IMG/VR virus record: IMGVR_UViG_3300038441_002034
Span: 1 to 44,528 of that record
Strand: one strand, 5' to 3'
Length of the DNA stretch: 44,528 bases
Origin: a virus
Shown here piece after piece: positions 32,791-39,950 of the stretch. Each line of letters begins with the position of its first letter. The first letter of the stretch is position 1. Made by a program: the position numbers and the translations under genes. Below the pieces are notes generated by a model. That model was not told where the DNA came from. It saw only the letters and a program-made list of their open reading frames with translations, and ran no database searches.

Positions 32791-33168
32791 TCAATTTTCT
32801 AGCATGATTCGAATCATGCCATTCACTTTCCGTACAAGGGCCTGTTTGCTGTCATGCGAACCGGTTCCCTCAAACGTTCTGGTCGAGCCATTCGAATTCA
32901 GTTGCGCTTTGTAAGCCCAACCGTCATCAGCCATCGACAATTCCATTACTGCATCGCAATGGTCAGCGGTTAATTCGATACGGCAAGTTTCGCTTCCGTT
33001 ATCCCCAAGCGAGTCATAATCGACTTTCAAGCCGACTAAACCTTGCTTTACGGCGGGGATTCGTTCCAGATGATAGTCGAGGTGTTTTTCGTCCGTCGTT
33101 CCGGAAGCGTGGAAGTCATGCAATGGTGCGGCCCGTGCAACCGCTTTTAATGGAATGGTAACTTTCAT
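32791..33168 (-). CDS. Unknown 125-aa protein
   Basis: I start at ATG 33168, 3 bases after GGAGGA; an in-frame ATG at 33186 has no ribosome-binding site. The product is a small mixed alpha/beta protein with an Asp/Gly/Ser-rich centre (LDYHLERIPAVKQGLVGLKV), a metal-like HC (TADHCDAVMELS) and a basic/helical tail (QALVRKVNGMIRIMLEN). Function unknown. It is flanked by AT-rich motifs and follows a terminator, so it forms its own short unit. Confidence 0.7.
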   Translation of the reverse strand: MKVTIPLKAVARAAPLHDFHASGTTDEKHLDYHLERIPAVKQGLVGLKVDYDSLGDNGSETCRIELTADHCDAVMELSMADDGWAYKAQLNSNGSTRTFEGTGSHDSKQALVRKVNGMIRIMLEN

Positions 33169-33188
33169 TGTGTCCTCCAGTTCCATGA

Positions 33189-33200
33189 TTAAAAATTAGC
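33189..33200 (-). promoter_or_regulatory. 12-bp AT-rich motif, copy 2 (late-promoter candidate)
   Basis: Minus strand GCTAATTTTTAA, the same as 32775-32786. It lies after the terminator at 33217-33260 and about 20 bases before the ATG of the 125-aa gene, which is promoter-like placement. Confidence 0.5.
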
Positions 33201-33216
33201 TCAAACAATTTTTAAG

Positions 33217-33260
33217 CAACAAAAAACCCGCACAATGCACTAGGCAAAGGCGGGTTCTTT
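33217..33260 (-). terminator. Rho-independent terminator
   Basis: AACCCGC pairs with GCGGGUU (33250-33256 with 33225-33231), followed by UUUUUUG. It follows the P-loop kinase gene. The loop contains CCTAGTGC, as in two other terminators in the window. Confidence 0.9.
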
Positions 33261-33281
33261 TTGGAGCTTTTTCGGGAGTTT

Positions 33282-34289
33282 TTAGCTGAGCTTTTTCGGG
33301 AGTTCTTCGATACTTGGCATGTATTGGCCTTTCGGCATGCAGTACGAAATGCAGCCTTTTTGGGATGCACAACCGTTTACGAAATCAACCCATTTCGCGT
33401 CCATTAGATCAATGAAAGCTTGCGGGCTTCCACGATCACGGTAACGTTGCAGGTATTCTTCTTTGCAATTCAATGCAGGGTAAACGATACCGAATGGAAT
33501 GTTGTTTTCCACCAGTGCATTGCGTACCACGTCGTGAGTCGATGCGAGAATAATGTAACCTTCTGCAATCTTCTCTTTGATGTGCGCAATGTAGTTTTGC
33601 GGGAATTCGGCTTTATCGAACGTACTGCTATCCGAATCCAGAATCTTGAGGTCGCCGCGATTCCGGAAAAGCGTCGATTTGCCGACACCGGGGAAACCAC
33701 AGATTACGTTGGGCATTGTTGTTTGTTCGCCCGCAAGGCTGAGCATTACTTTCATTTGTTTGTGATCCCGGTGGGAGACAGCTTGCGAAAGAGTAACCGA
33801 TTCAATCGGAATGTTTAATTCGGTTGCGCACTCACTGATTAACGCGGAATCTTTCAGGCGCTCGATCAATCTGTCTTGCCCGACGAGTTCCGCGTATACT
33901 TTGCAGTTTTCTTTAAACAGCTTGTCGGCAGCCGCTCGCTGGTTAAAGTCGCCCCGCGCATCCGCAAGTAGAAAAAGACCACGAACGTTATTGTGCGGAA
34001 GCGGGTCGTATGCGGTTTCGTAAACTTGTCTCGCCATGAGTTTTCCAAGGTCTTCCCACGATTTATCTGGATCAGGGAATTCCATTTTCGGCGGCGGATT
34101 CAAACATTCGTTTCCGTCAACCTCCGGAAAAAGGTGGCGCATTCTATGATCGACCAGCTTTTGGCCGAGCACTGTAGAAACCGAAGGGCCACTAAATTGC
34201 GCCAGTTTTTTAACCGCATCCTGCAACGCTTTCGTTGCTGCCCAGCCGGAAATATTTTCACTTCCCGGCTTGTTTCCCGAAATGCTCAT
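33282..34289 (-). CDS. P-loop nucleotide/polynucleotide kinase-like protein
   Basis: The 335-aa product has a Walker A GFPGVGKST at 198-206 (preceded by MPNVICGFPGVG), then DSD (218-220) and a helix/strand set resembling small-molecule or nucleotide kinases. The P-loop domain occupies about 192-335. Residues 1-190 have no recognised domain and are helical with a Pro/Gly-rich start. A metal-binding second kinase motif cannot be defined by eye, so the substrate (nucleoside, polynucleotide 5' end, other) is unknown. It lies between head genes, an odd place for an enzyme. Confidence 0.65.
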   Translation of the reverse strand: MSISGNKPGSENISGWAATKALQDAVKKLAQFSGPSVSTVLGQKLVDHRMRHLFPEVDGNECLNPPPKMEFPDPDKSWEDLGKLMARQVYETAYDPLPHNNVRGLFLLADARGDFNQRAAADKLFKENCKVYAELVGQDRLIERLKDSALISECATELNIPIESVTLSQAVSHRDHKQMKVMLSLAGEQTTMPNVICGFPGVGKSTLFRNRGDLKILDSDSSTFDKAEFPQNYIAHIKEKIAEGYIILASTHDVVRNALVENNIPFGIVYPALNCKEEYLQRYRDRGSPQAFIDLMDAKWVDFVNGCASQKGCISYCMPKGQYMPSIEELPKKLS

Positions 34290-34301
34290 GCAGTGCTCCC
34301 G

Positions 34302-34409
34302 TTATTCTTCGCAGCCGATGCTTTCGCCGAAACCTACTTCCAGAACACCGATGTTGCGCTGTGCCCATAGCCGAATTGCCATTTGATTGCGTTTGATTGC
34401 GTCAGCCAT
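34302..34409 (-). CDS. Very small 35-aa protein
   Basis: ATG 34409 follows AAGGATAAT; the stop is at 34302. It overlaps the stop of the 164-aa gene by eight bases and ends 12 bases before the kinase-like gene. The product (MADAIKRNQMAIRLWAQRNI start) is a short basic then acidic helix. Coupled position supports it; function unknown. Confidence 0.5.
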   Translation of the reverse strand: MADAIKRNQMAIRLWAQRNIGVLEVGFGESIGCEE

Positions 34410-34896
34410 TTTGATTATCCTTCCCGTAGAATTTGTTTTTCGCTGCGTCAGCACCGAGGCGCAGGTGAATGTTGCTTTCGCTGCCCCAACGCATCAGCAC
34501 TTCTTTCGAAGCCCAGCGCCAGATCAGTTTGCCCGGACGGTGATGATCGAATTCGCTTTTCGTCGAACGTTCCATTACCAAAACCGGTTTGTGCAGTTGG
34601 AACTGCGCATAGATTTTGGCACCTTCCGGAGTCGCATCGGGATTCGGATAGAACCCACGCGCGTCACTCAACGTTTTAACGGAAGTGAGTTTCTTGCCGT
34701 TTACCTCAAGCCAGAACTTGTAACCGTCCTCGGATTGAGTTTGCATGAGCGCTTCTTCGGCGGTGATTTCTTCAAACAGCTTGTGAATCTTTTCGTCGTA
34801 CTCGGCCATTACCTTTTCTTTCTCTTTGTTGAGTTCCCGGTAACGGCGGTTGAGGAATTCGAGTTTGTTTGAGGCCAGCGCTACTTCGACTTTCAT
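34402..34896 (-). CDS. Unknown 164-aa protein with N-terminal coiled coil
   Basis: The first ~55 residues form a charged heptad helix (LNRRYRELNKEKEKVMAEYD). The rest is a mixed domain with Trp-rich end segments (GYKFWLEVNGKKL; LIWRWASKEVLMRWG). It overlaps the tube-like gene upstream by four bases. No family recognised; perhaps a head assembly or completion factor. Confidence 0.7.
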   Translation of the reverse strand: MKVEVALASNKLEFLNRRYRELNKEKEKVMAEYDEKIHKLFEEITAEEALMQTQSEDGYKFWLEVNGKKLTSVKTLSDARGFYPNPDATPEGAKIYAQFQLHKPVLVMERSTKSEFDHHRPGKLIWRWASKEVLMRWGSESNIHLRLGADAAKNKFYGKDNQNG

Positions 34897-35363
34897 TTGG
34901 TAGGTTTCTTCTGCTTGGGAATATGGAGTTCCTGCATGGAATCGAATTCAAACGTTGCGAAACGTTCAACGACTGTACCGCCACCAGCGTCATACGCAAT
35001 CACGGTTTTCTGGAATTCGACTTCGGAGAAAATAACGTGGCGGGTAGGCTCGCCGTCGAAGTCGTAATGCTGAATGGTCAGCGTGCCGAAATTGTCATTG
35101 AGCGCAGCAAACGCATCAAGGAATTCCTGCGAGCCGGTCTGGTCGAAAAAGCCCAGTGTGACCCGGCCCTTTTTACCTTTCGGCATTTGCACTTGATCGA
35201 CACGAACCAACGCAGTACGCACGAGTTCGAAAGTGTTGGTACACTCGATAAACGCGCTTGGCAGCGGAAACTTTTTGGAACCGCCGACGGCATGCAGATC
35301 GAAGTTGTCGTTCAGCAACGGATCGGGCAGTTTGAGGACTTCTTCAAGCGTGAGTTTCGGCAT
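34893..35363 (-). CDS. Tail-tube-related paralogue among head genes
   Basis: The 156-aa product shares its N-terminal pattern with the tail tube at 24115 (LTLEEVLKLPDPLLNDNFDL here, LTEVLGINDPMLNDNFELTF there) and has the same size class and beta-rich build. It could be a tube-like terminator, distal tube protein or adaptor. Its placement between the protease-like gene and a coiled-coil gene, ~10 kb away from the tail block, is unusual. Confidence 0.65.
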   Translation of the reverse strand: MPKLTLEEVLKLPDPLLNDNFDLHAVGGSKKFPLPSAFIECTNTFELVRTALVRVDQVQMPKGKKGRVTLGFFDQTGSQEFLDAFAALNDNFGTLTIQHYDFDGEPTRHVIFSEVEFQKTVIAYDAGGGTVVERFATFEFDSMQELHIPKQKKPTK

Positions 35364-35373
35364 TTCGGTTTCC

Positions 35374-36222
35374 TTATTTCAAAAGGAGGCTGCGCGGGTC
35401 CATCAGATGATCGCCGATTGCAGAAACATATGACGGATCGCCATAACCTTCGGTGTAACCATCGGCGCCGCTGCGTTTGCCTTTGTTGGTCAGCAGGCTC
35501 AATTCGAACCCGGTGATATCGTGGCAAATGCGATAAACCAAACGGCCATTTTGCAGTTGGTACGTCGGCTGTTGTGGGCGAGTATGCGAACACGGTTTGC
35601 CAATGCCGCGACCCGCTTTGTTTCCGCAAACAGAACAGGTGTAGGAACTGAAATACATACCCATCGAATAAGTGTTCAGTTCTTTGTCGATCACGCGTTG
35701 AATCAACGGTGCATCGCGAGTGCGGTCGAGTGCCGCGAGTTTCACCAGTTTGACGTGGTTGGGCAAACCGGGAATTGGGCGCAGGAAAGTATCAAGAATG
35801 ATACCGCGAATCCATTCCGGTTTGTGACGGTGTTCGACGTACATGGGTTTTCCCACCCACGTCTTGTACGCGAGTTGACCTTGCTCGGTGTTGAACTTGG
35901 TCAAGTCTTTCAGGTTTACAGAATCGCCGTTGGTGTTTGGAATGCCGGAAATCATCGACGGCACTGGCACCAGAATGTAGTCGCGAATGTCGGAACTCAA
36001 ACCGTATTCTTTTGCCGCTTGGCCCAGCCAGATATTGGCGTCGAGAATGCGACCAGCACCGCCCGAATCACCAACCTGTTGCGCGGTAACGTGAACGGTG
36101 CCGTTTTTGTTTACTTCGACTTTGTGCATTTCGGTAACTTGCTCACCGATCAATGCACCGTCCGCCAACTGGGCGCCAACCGGCGTGCCCAGCGAGAACG
36201 AAAGGGATAGCTCTCTTTTCAT
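35374..36222 (-). CDS. Prohead protease-like protein with zinc ribbon
   Basis: The 282-aa product has the pattern of phage head maturation proteases: NTNGDSV (97-102), W-x2-KPMYVEH with H131, a G-x-I-L segment (140-143), a hydrophobic strand VKLVKLAALDR, and a serine in SMG (S186). H131 and S186 are likely the catalytic pair. A four-ligand zinc ribbon follows (C196, C199, C211, H213). The family cleaves scaffold and capsid N-arms during head assembly. It lies upstream of scaffold-like and capsid genes, as in other myoviruses. No third catalytic residue could be assigned. Confidence 0.6.
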   Translation of the reverse strand: MKRELSLSFSLGTPVGAQLADGALIGEQVTEMHKVEVNKNGTVHVTAQQVGDSGGAGRILDANIWLGQAAKEYGLSSDIRDYILVPVPSMISGIPNTNGDSVNLKDLTKFNTEQGQLAYKTWVGKPMYVEHRHKPEWIRGIILDTFLRPIPGLPNHVKLVKLAALDRTRDAPLIQRVIDKELNTYSMGMYFSSYTCSVCGNKAGRGIGKPCSHTRPQQPTYQLQNGRLVYRICHDITGFELSLLTNKGKRSGADGYTEGYGDPSYVSAIGDHLMDPRSLLLK

Positions 36223-36572
36223 TTCGGAAAACCTGCGTCATAGTTTTTGCGAACCCACTGCCGCGCAGTAGACATATCCATCTTTTTCGGGTTCACCAAC
36301 ATGGAGAAACCGGATTCGTCCATTTCGACGTGCGGTTCCGATTCGTGCGGTTCGTCGTGATGATCGAATGGGCTGAAATGGGAATGCAGCAAACGCGCTT
36401 TCCAGATTGCCAACCCTTGATTGCGATCACTGCTTACTTCCGAATCCATTTTCGATCCGCTTTCAGCAGCAATCATTCCAATCTTTTTGTCACCGTCGAG
36501 AACCCACAGTACGGAACGCTGAGCCATTGGCAGATGGCGTTCATCCGGATCACAGCGGAACGTCAAAGCCAT
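36219..36572 (-). CDS. Unknown 117-aa protein
   Basis: It overlaps the protease-like gene start by four bases. Contains a histidine-rich centre (LLHSHFSPFDHHDEPHESEP), which could bind metals, and a helical basic C-terminus. No family recognised. By position it may be a head-assembly partner. Confidence 0.7.
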   Translation of the reverse strand: MALTFRCDPDERHLPMAQRSVLWVLDGDKKIGMIAAESGSKMDSEVSSDRNQGLAIWKARLLHSHFSPFDHHDEPHESEPHVEMDESGFSMLVNPKKMDMSTARQWVRKNYDAGFPK

Positions 36573-36575
36573 TTC

Positions 36576-38192
36576 TCACACCTCTGTAATAACGAATTGG
36601 ATATTGTCGGAATCTTCCACCACGCCCAACGTGACAAGGCCACGCGGTGTTTCGAAGTGGAATACCTTTTGCCCTTCGTCGATTTCCACTTCTGGCTCGA
36701 CGTTGCACAGACGTTCGGTGATTTCTGCGAGTTCGTCAATGTTGACGCGGAACACGCCTTTCAACATTCGACCCGGCACGCCTTGCAAACGGGTATCTGC
36801 AAGTTTGACGACCGCGTTGTAAACGTCTTCGTACAGGCTGTCCGATTGCGAATTGGCGCCAGCAAACAACTGCTTGCCGAGGTCTTTAACTTCGTCAACG
36901 TCTTGATATTTCAAAACGTCGGTCAGTTGGTCGATCACCGTGTTGATTGTAGCGTGGTGCTGATCGGAAAGTTCGAAAGGTTCATTGCTGGAAGCCGTGG
37001 TGAATTCGGCGTCTTCCGATTCTTCCTCGGTCCAGTGCTTTTGTTTCTTCGGTTTACGCGGTTTGGCTTCTTTGCCACCAGTGCCGCTGCCTTTCGCTTT
37101 CTTGCGACCTTCCTCCGCGAATTCTTCTGCGCTGATTTGTTTTGGTTCGGCGTCAGGCTGAATCCAACCTTGTTCGTCGTTCCATTCAAACCCTTGCTTG
37201 CGCATTGATTCTTGGTGCTGCTTGTTGCCAAGCTGGTCGTTTCCGATCAACGCCTTTTTACCAACCTTTGGATTGGCGCCGGGCGTCACGTCTTTTTCTT
37301 CACGCTCTTTCTGCGCGTCTTCTTTTTTGCGTTTCTCTTTGTCGTGCATCCACACGTCCCAAAGAATACGCGCACTAACAACAGCAAGCGGTGCAGCGCC
37401 CATGGTCAGTGCCAAAACAGAAGTGCCGAGAAGTGCTGTCATCGCAATCTGCGTGAGAACACGTTTCCCGGCTTGAGCGTCTTTCGGTTTCAGCTTTCGC
37501 GCACCTTGGAAAACTTTGTCCATCGCAGTCAAACCACGATTGAAAAGCTTTGGATGTTCCTGCACACGTTCGGCAATACCGTTGATGATTTGCTCACGGT
37601 TGTTGTCGATATCGCGGCTGGCTACTGCCAATTGGTGCGGTTTGATTTTCTGCAAAGCTTTGATGGAGTGCGGATTGATTACCGCAGACCCATCTTTGTT
37701 TAGCTCCGCGATTTCGTTTTTGACCTGTTCGTGTTCCTGCACACGAATGGCACGCACTTCCTTTTCCGAAGGCGTGTTTGGATTGAAAACGGAAACCGAT
37801 TTGCCGCCGATGTTGTGACGGATCAGGGTGGGATAATTCTCACCCTTTTTCTTTTGTTCCCGATCTTCTTTCCGTTGAATCACCGCAGGAAGTTGATCGG
37901 CCTTGGCTTCCTTTTCGGAATCCGGTTTGTCGGAATACTTCTTGCGCGGTTCAACCGTCAGGTGTTTGTCTGCACCTTTCGGTTCTTCCTTTGGTTTGCT
38001 TTCCGACTTTTTGGCAGAAGGTTTGTCATCCTTCTTTTTCAGGTTGCTCCCCGCTTTCTCCAGCAGGAACCGGTGACTCGATTTCGGGAACTGTTCCAGA
38101 TAGGAGTGTTGCCCCTTCTTCGACAGAGCCAGAAATTCCTTTTTGCTCAACTTCTTGTTCTTGGCCGGAGCCAGCGCTAGTGCGACGAACAT
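36576..38192 (-). CDS. Basic coiled structural-type protein, 538 aa
   Basis: ATG 38192 follows AGGTGG. The N-terminus has a KKEFLALSKKGQHSYLEQFP segment of a kind seen near the start of several phage head or internal proteins. Lys/Glu-rich linkers run ~50-130. A hydrophobic segment at about 248-278 (TQIAMTALLGTSVLALTMGA) could be membrane-embedded or buried, followed by a very charged linker (278-310) and a C-terminal globular domain (~425-538). It may be an internal head or ejected protein. It overlaps the glycosyltransferase gene by 167 bp in another frame. Confidence 0.7.
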   Translation of the reverse strand: MFVALALAPAKNKKLSKKEFLALSKKGQHSYLEQFPKSSHRFLLEKAGSNLKKKDDKPSAKKSESKPKEEPKGADKHLTVEPRKKYSDKPDSEKEAKADQLPAVIQRKEDREQKKKGENYPTLIRHNIGGKSVSVFNPNTPSEKEVRAIRVQEHEQVKNEIAELNKDGSAVINPHSIKALQKIKPHQLAVASRDIDNNREQIINGIAERVQEHPKLFNRGLTAMDKVFQGARKLKPKDAQAGKRVLTQIAMTALLGTSVLALTMGAAPLAVVSARILWDVWMHDKEKRKKEDAQKEREEKDVTPGANPKVGKKALIGNDQLGNKQHQESMRKQGFEWNDEQGWIQPDAEPKQISAEEFAEEGRKKAKGSGTGGKEAKPRKPKKQKHWTEEESEDAEFTTASSNEPFELSDQHHATINTVIDQLTDVLKYQDVDEVKDLGKQLFAGANSQSDSLYEDVYNAVVKLADTRLQGVPGRMLKGVFRVNIDELAEITERLCNVEPEVEIDEGQKVFHFETPRGLVTLGVVEDSDNIQFVITEV

Positions 38193-39252
38193 GCAAGCCC
38201 ACCTTTAATACGTCTTGGAGAAGTGCGTCCGGCAATTCGCCGTTGCATTGCTGTACAGCAAGTTGCAGATTTTCTTCGCCGGTCTTGTTTAGGCCCATGC
38301 GCATGTAGGCGACCGCGAGCAAGTGGTACGGCCAGTAACCGTAATACTCGTTTTTGAAAATCATCGGCACTTCTGGTTTTGAGGTAATGCGCAATGCGCC
38401 GCGAAGCATCCCGATGCACTGTTCGTACTCGCCCGTTTCGAAATACAGGAAGGCCAGTTCGCAATAGGGTTCGCGTGCGTCGGGGAATTCGTAAATGGCG
38501 CGGAACAACATGCGTTCGCATTTTTCAAGTTCGTTCGTTTTGCTAGCGATGCCAGCGATGAAACGGAAACTTTCGGAACGGAACTGCGGATGTTGCTCGA
38601 CTTCAACGTGCTTGAGGAAAATGTCTTGAGCAAAAGCGTTCTGCCCACAGTACATGAGTTCGCGTGCAAAGTATTGCAGAGTACGCGGATCGTTCGGGTT
38701 TTCGTTGTACCCGATACGCAACAGATTCAGATAGTGGCCGGGCGGTTTCGGCTGCGACGGCAGATGCACAACCGCGATTTGCAGATTGTGGTCAATGTCA
38801 AAACCTTCACGCGCAGGCACCAATACTTCGTGCGCCGGGTACGTCCAATAGAACGGGCGGCGTTTGTGAATTGCAAAACGAGGGTAGGAACAGGTGACGA
38901 TACCGCTGTTATCGAATGAGTAAATCAGCGTGTAGTTTGCGCCATCACCAGTAAATGAATTTAGCTGTTCACGCCAACCGGCCAGAATGACTTCATCGAA
39001 ATCAAGCGAAACGCAAAGATCGTAATCCTCGGGGATCAAATCCATGGCCGCGTTACGGGCAGAGTCAAAACGGAATTCTTTGTGTACCGGCCAGATGGAA
39101 ACGTGTGCCCCACCTTCGCGCAGAAGTTCAACCGTTCTGTCAGAACTGCCAGTGTCGAGGACAAAGATTCCGTCAGCATCTTTCACACTGGCGAGCCAGC
39201 GTTTGACGTTGTGTTCTTCGTTCTTTGCAATGGCGTAAACAGCTACTTTCAT
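38026..39252 (-). CDS. Family 2 glycosyltransferase with C-terminal helical repeats
   Basis: The 408-aa product starts with a GT-A domain: AIAKNEEHNV (7-16), VLDTGSSDRT (31-40) and a DxD-type LDFDE (83-87, D84 and D86 metal candidates). Residues ~190-340 have TPR-like helices (FLYFETGEYEQCIGMLRGAL). The last ~55 residues (Gly/Glu/Ser rich) lie in the overlap with the next gene and look less conserved. It would add a sugar to an unknown acceptor: DNA, capsid/tail protein or host target. Phage glycosyltransferases may protect DNA or modify surface proteins. Between ligase and head genes, the acceptor cannot be guessed. Confidence 0.8.
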   Translation of the reverse strand: MKVAVYAIAKNEEHNVKRWLASVKDADGIFVLDTGSSDRTVELLREGGAHVSIWPVHKEFRFDSARNAAMDLIPEDYDLCVSLDFDEVILAGWREQLNSFTGDGANYTLIYSFDNSGIVTCSYPRFAIHKRRPFYWTYPAHEVLVPAREGFDIDHNLQIAVVHLPSQPKPPGHYLNLLRIGYNENPNDPRTLQYFARELMYCGQNAFAQDIFLKHVEVEQHPQFRSESFRFIAGIASKTNELEKCERMLFRAIYEFPDAREPYCELAFLYFETGEYEQCIGMLRGALRITSKPEVPMIFKNEYYGYWPYHLLAVAYMRMGLNKTGEENLQLAVQQCNGELPDALLQDVLKVGLHVRRTSAGSGQEQEVEQKGISGSVEEGATLLSGTVPEIESPVPAGESGEQPEKEG

Positions 39253-39264
39253 TTCGTTCTCCAG

Positions 39265-39585
39265 TTACGCAGCTACAGGCGGATGTGCCTTTGCCGCGCA
39301 ATCAATAACGGCTTCGATGATGGTAAAAGCACCTTCGGGAGTTTTCGCGACCTGCATATCAGTAGGCCACTCGATCCGGTCGAAGTGTGTGTCTGCTTTT
39401 ACTTCGGTGATTTGCCAGTGTTTGCCAACGGCGCTGATCGTCACGACGACAACGTAATGGTCAAACAGCACAACGGACAAACGTTCTGCGCGTCCGTCTT
39501 TTGCTTCGTGTTCTGCTACGGTGATGTTGAGCGCGCCAGAGCGCACCCGTTCAATACTTTGCAGAAGTCGATTTACTTCGGACAT
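39265..39585 (-). CDS. Unknown 106-aa protein
   Basis: Overlaps the upstream gene by 13 bases. The product is a small alpha/beta protein (RLSVVLFDHYVVVVTISAVG). No motif recognised. The two genes at 39265 and 39573 may act together. Confidence 0.7.
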   Translation of the reverse strand: MSEVNRLLQSIERVRSGALNITVAEHEAKDGRAERLSVVLFDHYVVVVTISAVGKHWQITEVKADTHFDRIEWPTDMQVAKTPEGAFTIIEAVIDCAAKAHPPVAA

Positions 39586-39950
39586 TGATCGGCCTCGTAA
39601 ATCGCAATCGCCACGCGGGTGATAAGGTTCATCGCGTCCAGTTCGGAGCGATTGACGAAATACGGGAACGACGGGAAGCTGTTTCCGTATGCGTGGTGCG
39701 GACTGACTTGCACGGCGTAGCGTTTTGCTTTTTCAACTTCCTTCAAGCTGATCCCGACGGAACCGCGCTTGCCGAAAATCGTCACGCCAATTCGTGCGTT
39801 GCCCTCGGTGAGCGAGAGGCGCAGTTTGCCAGCGGCGAAAACAGGAGCCGCATTCAGGCGGTCTTCGAAAGAAAGAACTTGCTGATCGCTGCCGGTGTTG
39901 GTGTCGGCATCTACAGCAGGAGTTTCTTGGACGATTTGTTGATCGGACAT
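39573..39950 (-). CDS. Unknown 125-aa protein
   Basis: It starts immediately before the ligase stop. The N-terminus (~30 residues) is Gln/Asp rich and probably disordered; the rest is a small beta-rich domain (KLRLSLTEGNARIGVTIFGK). Function unknown. Confidence 0.7.
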   Translation of the reverse strand: MSDQQIVQETPAVDADTNTGSDQQVLSFEDRLNAAPVFAAGKLRLSLTEGNARIGVTIFGKRGSVGISLKEVEKAKRYAVQVSPHHAYGNSFPSFPYFVNRSELDAMNLITRVAIAIYEADQCPK

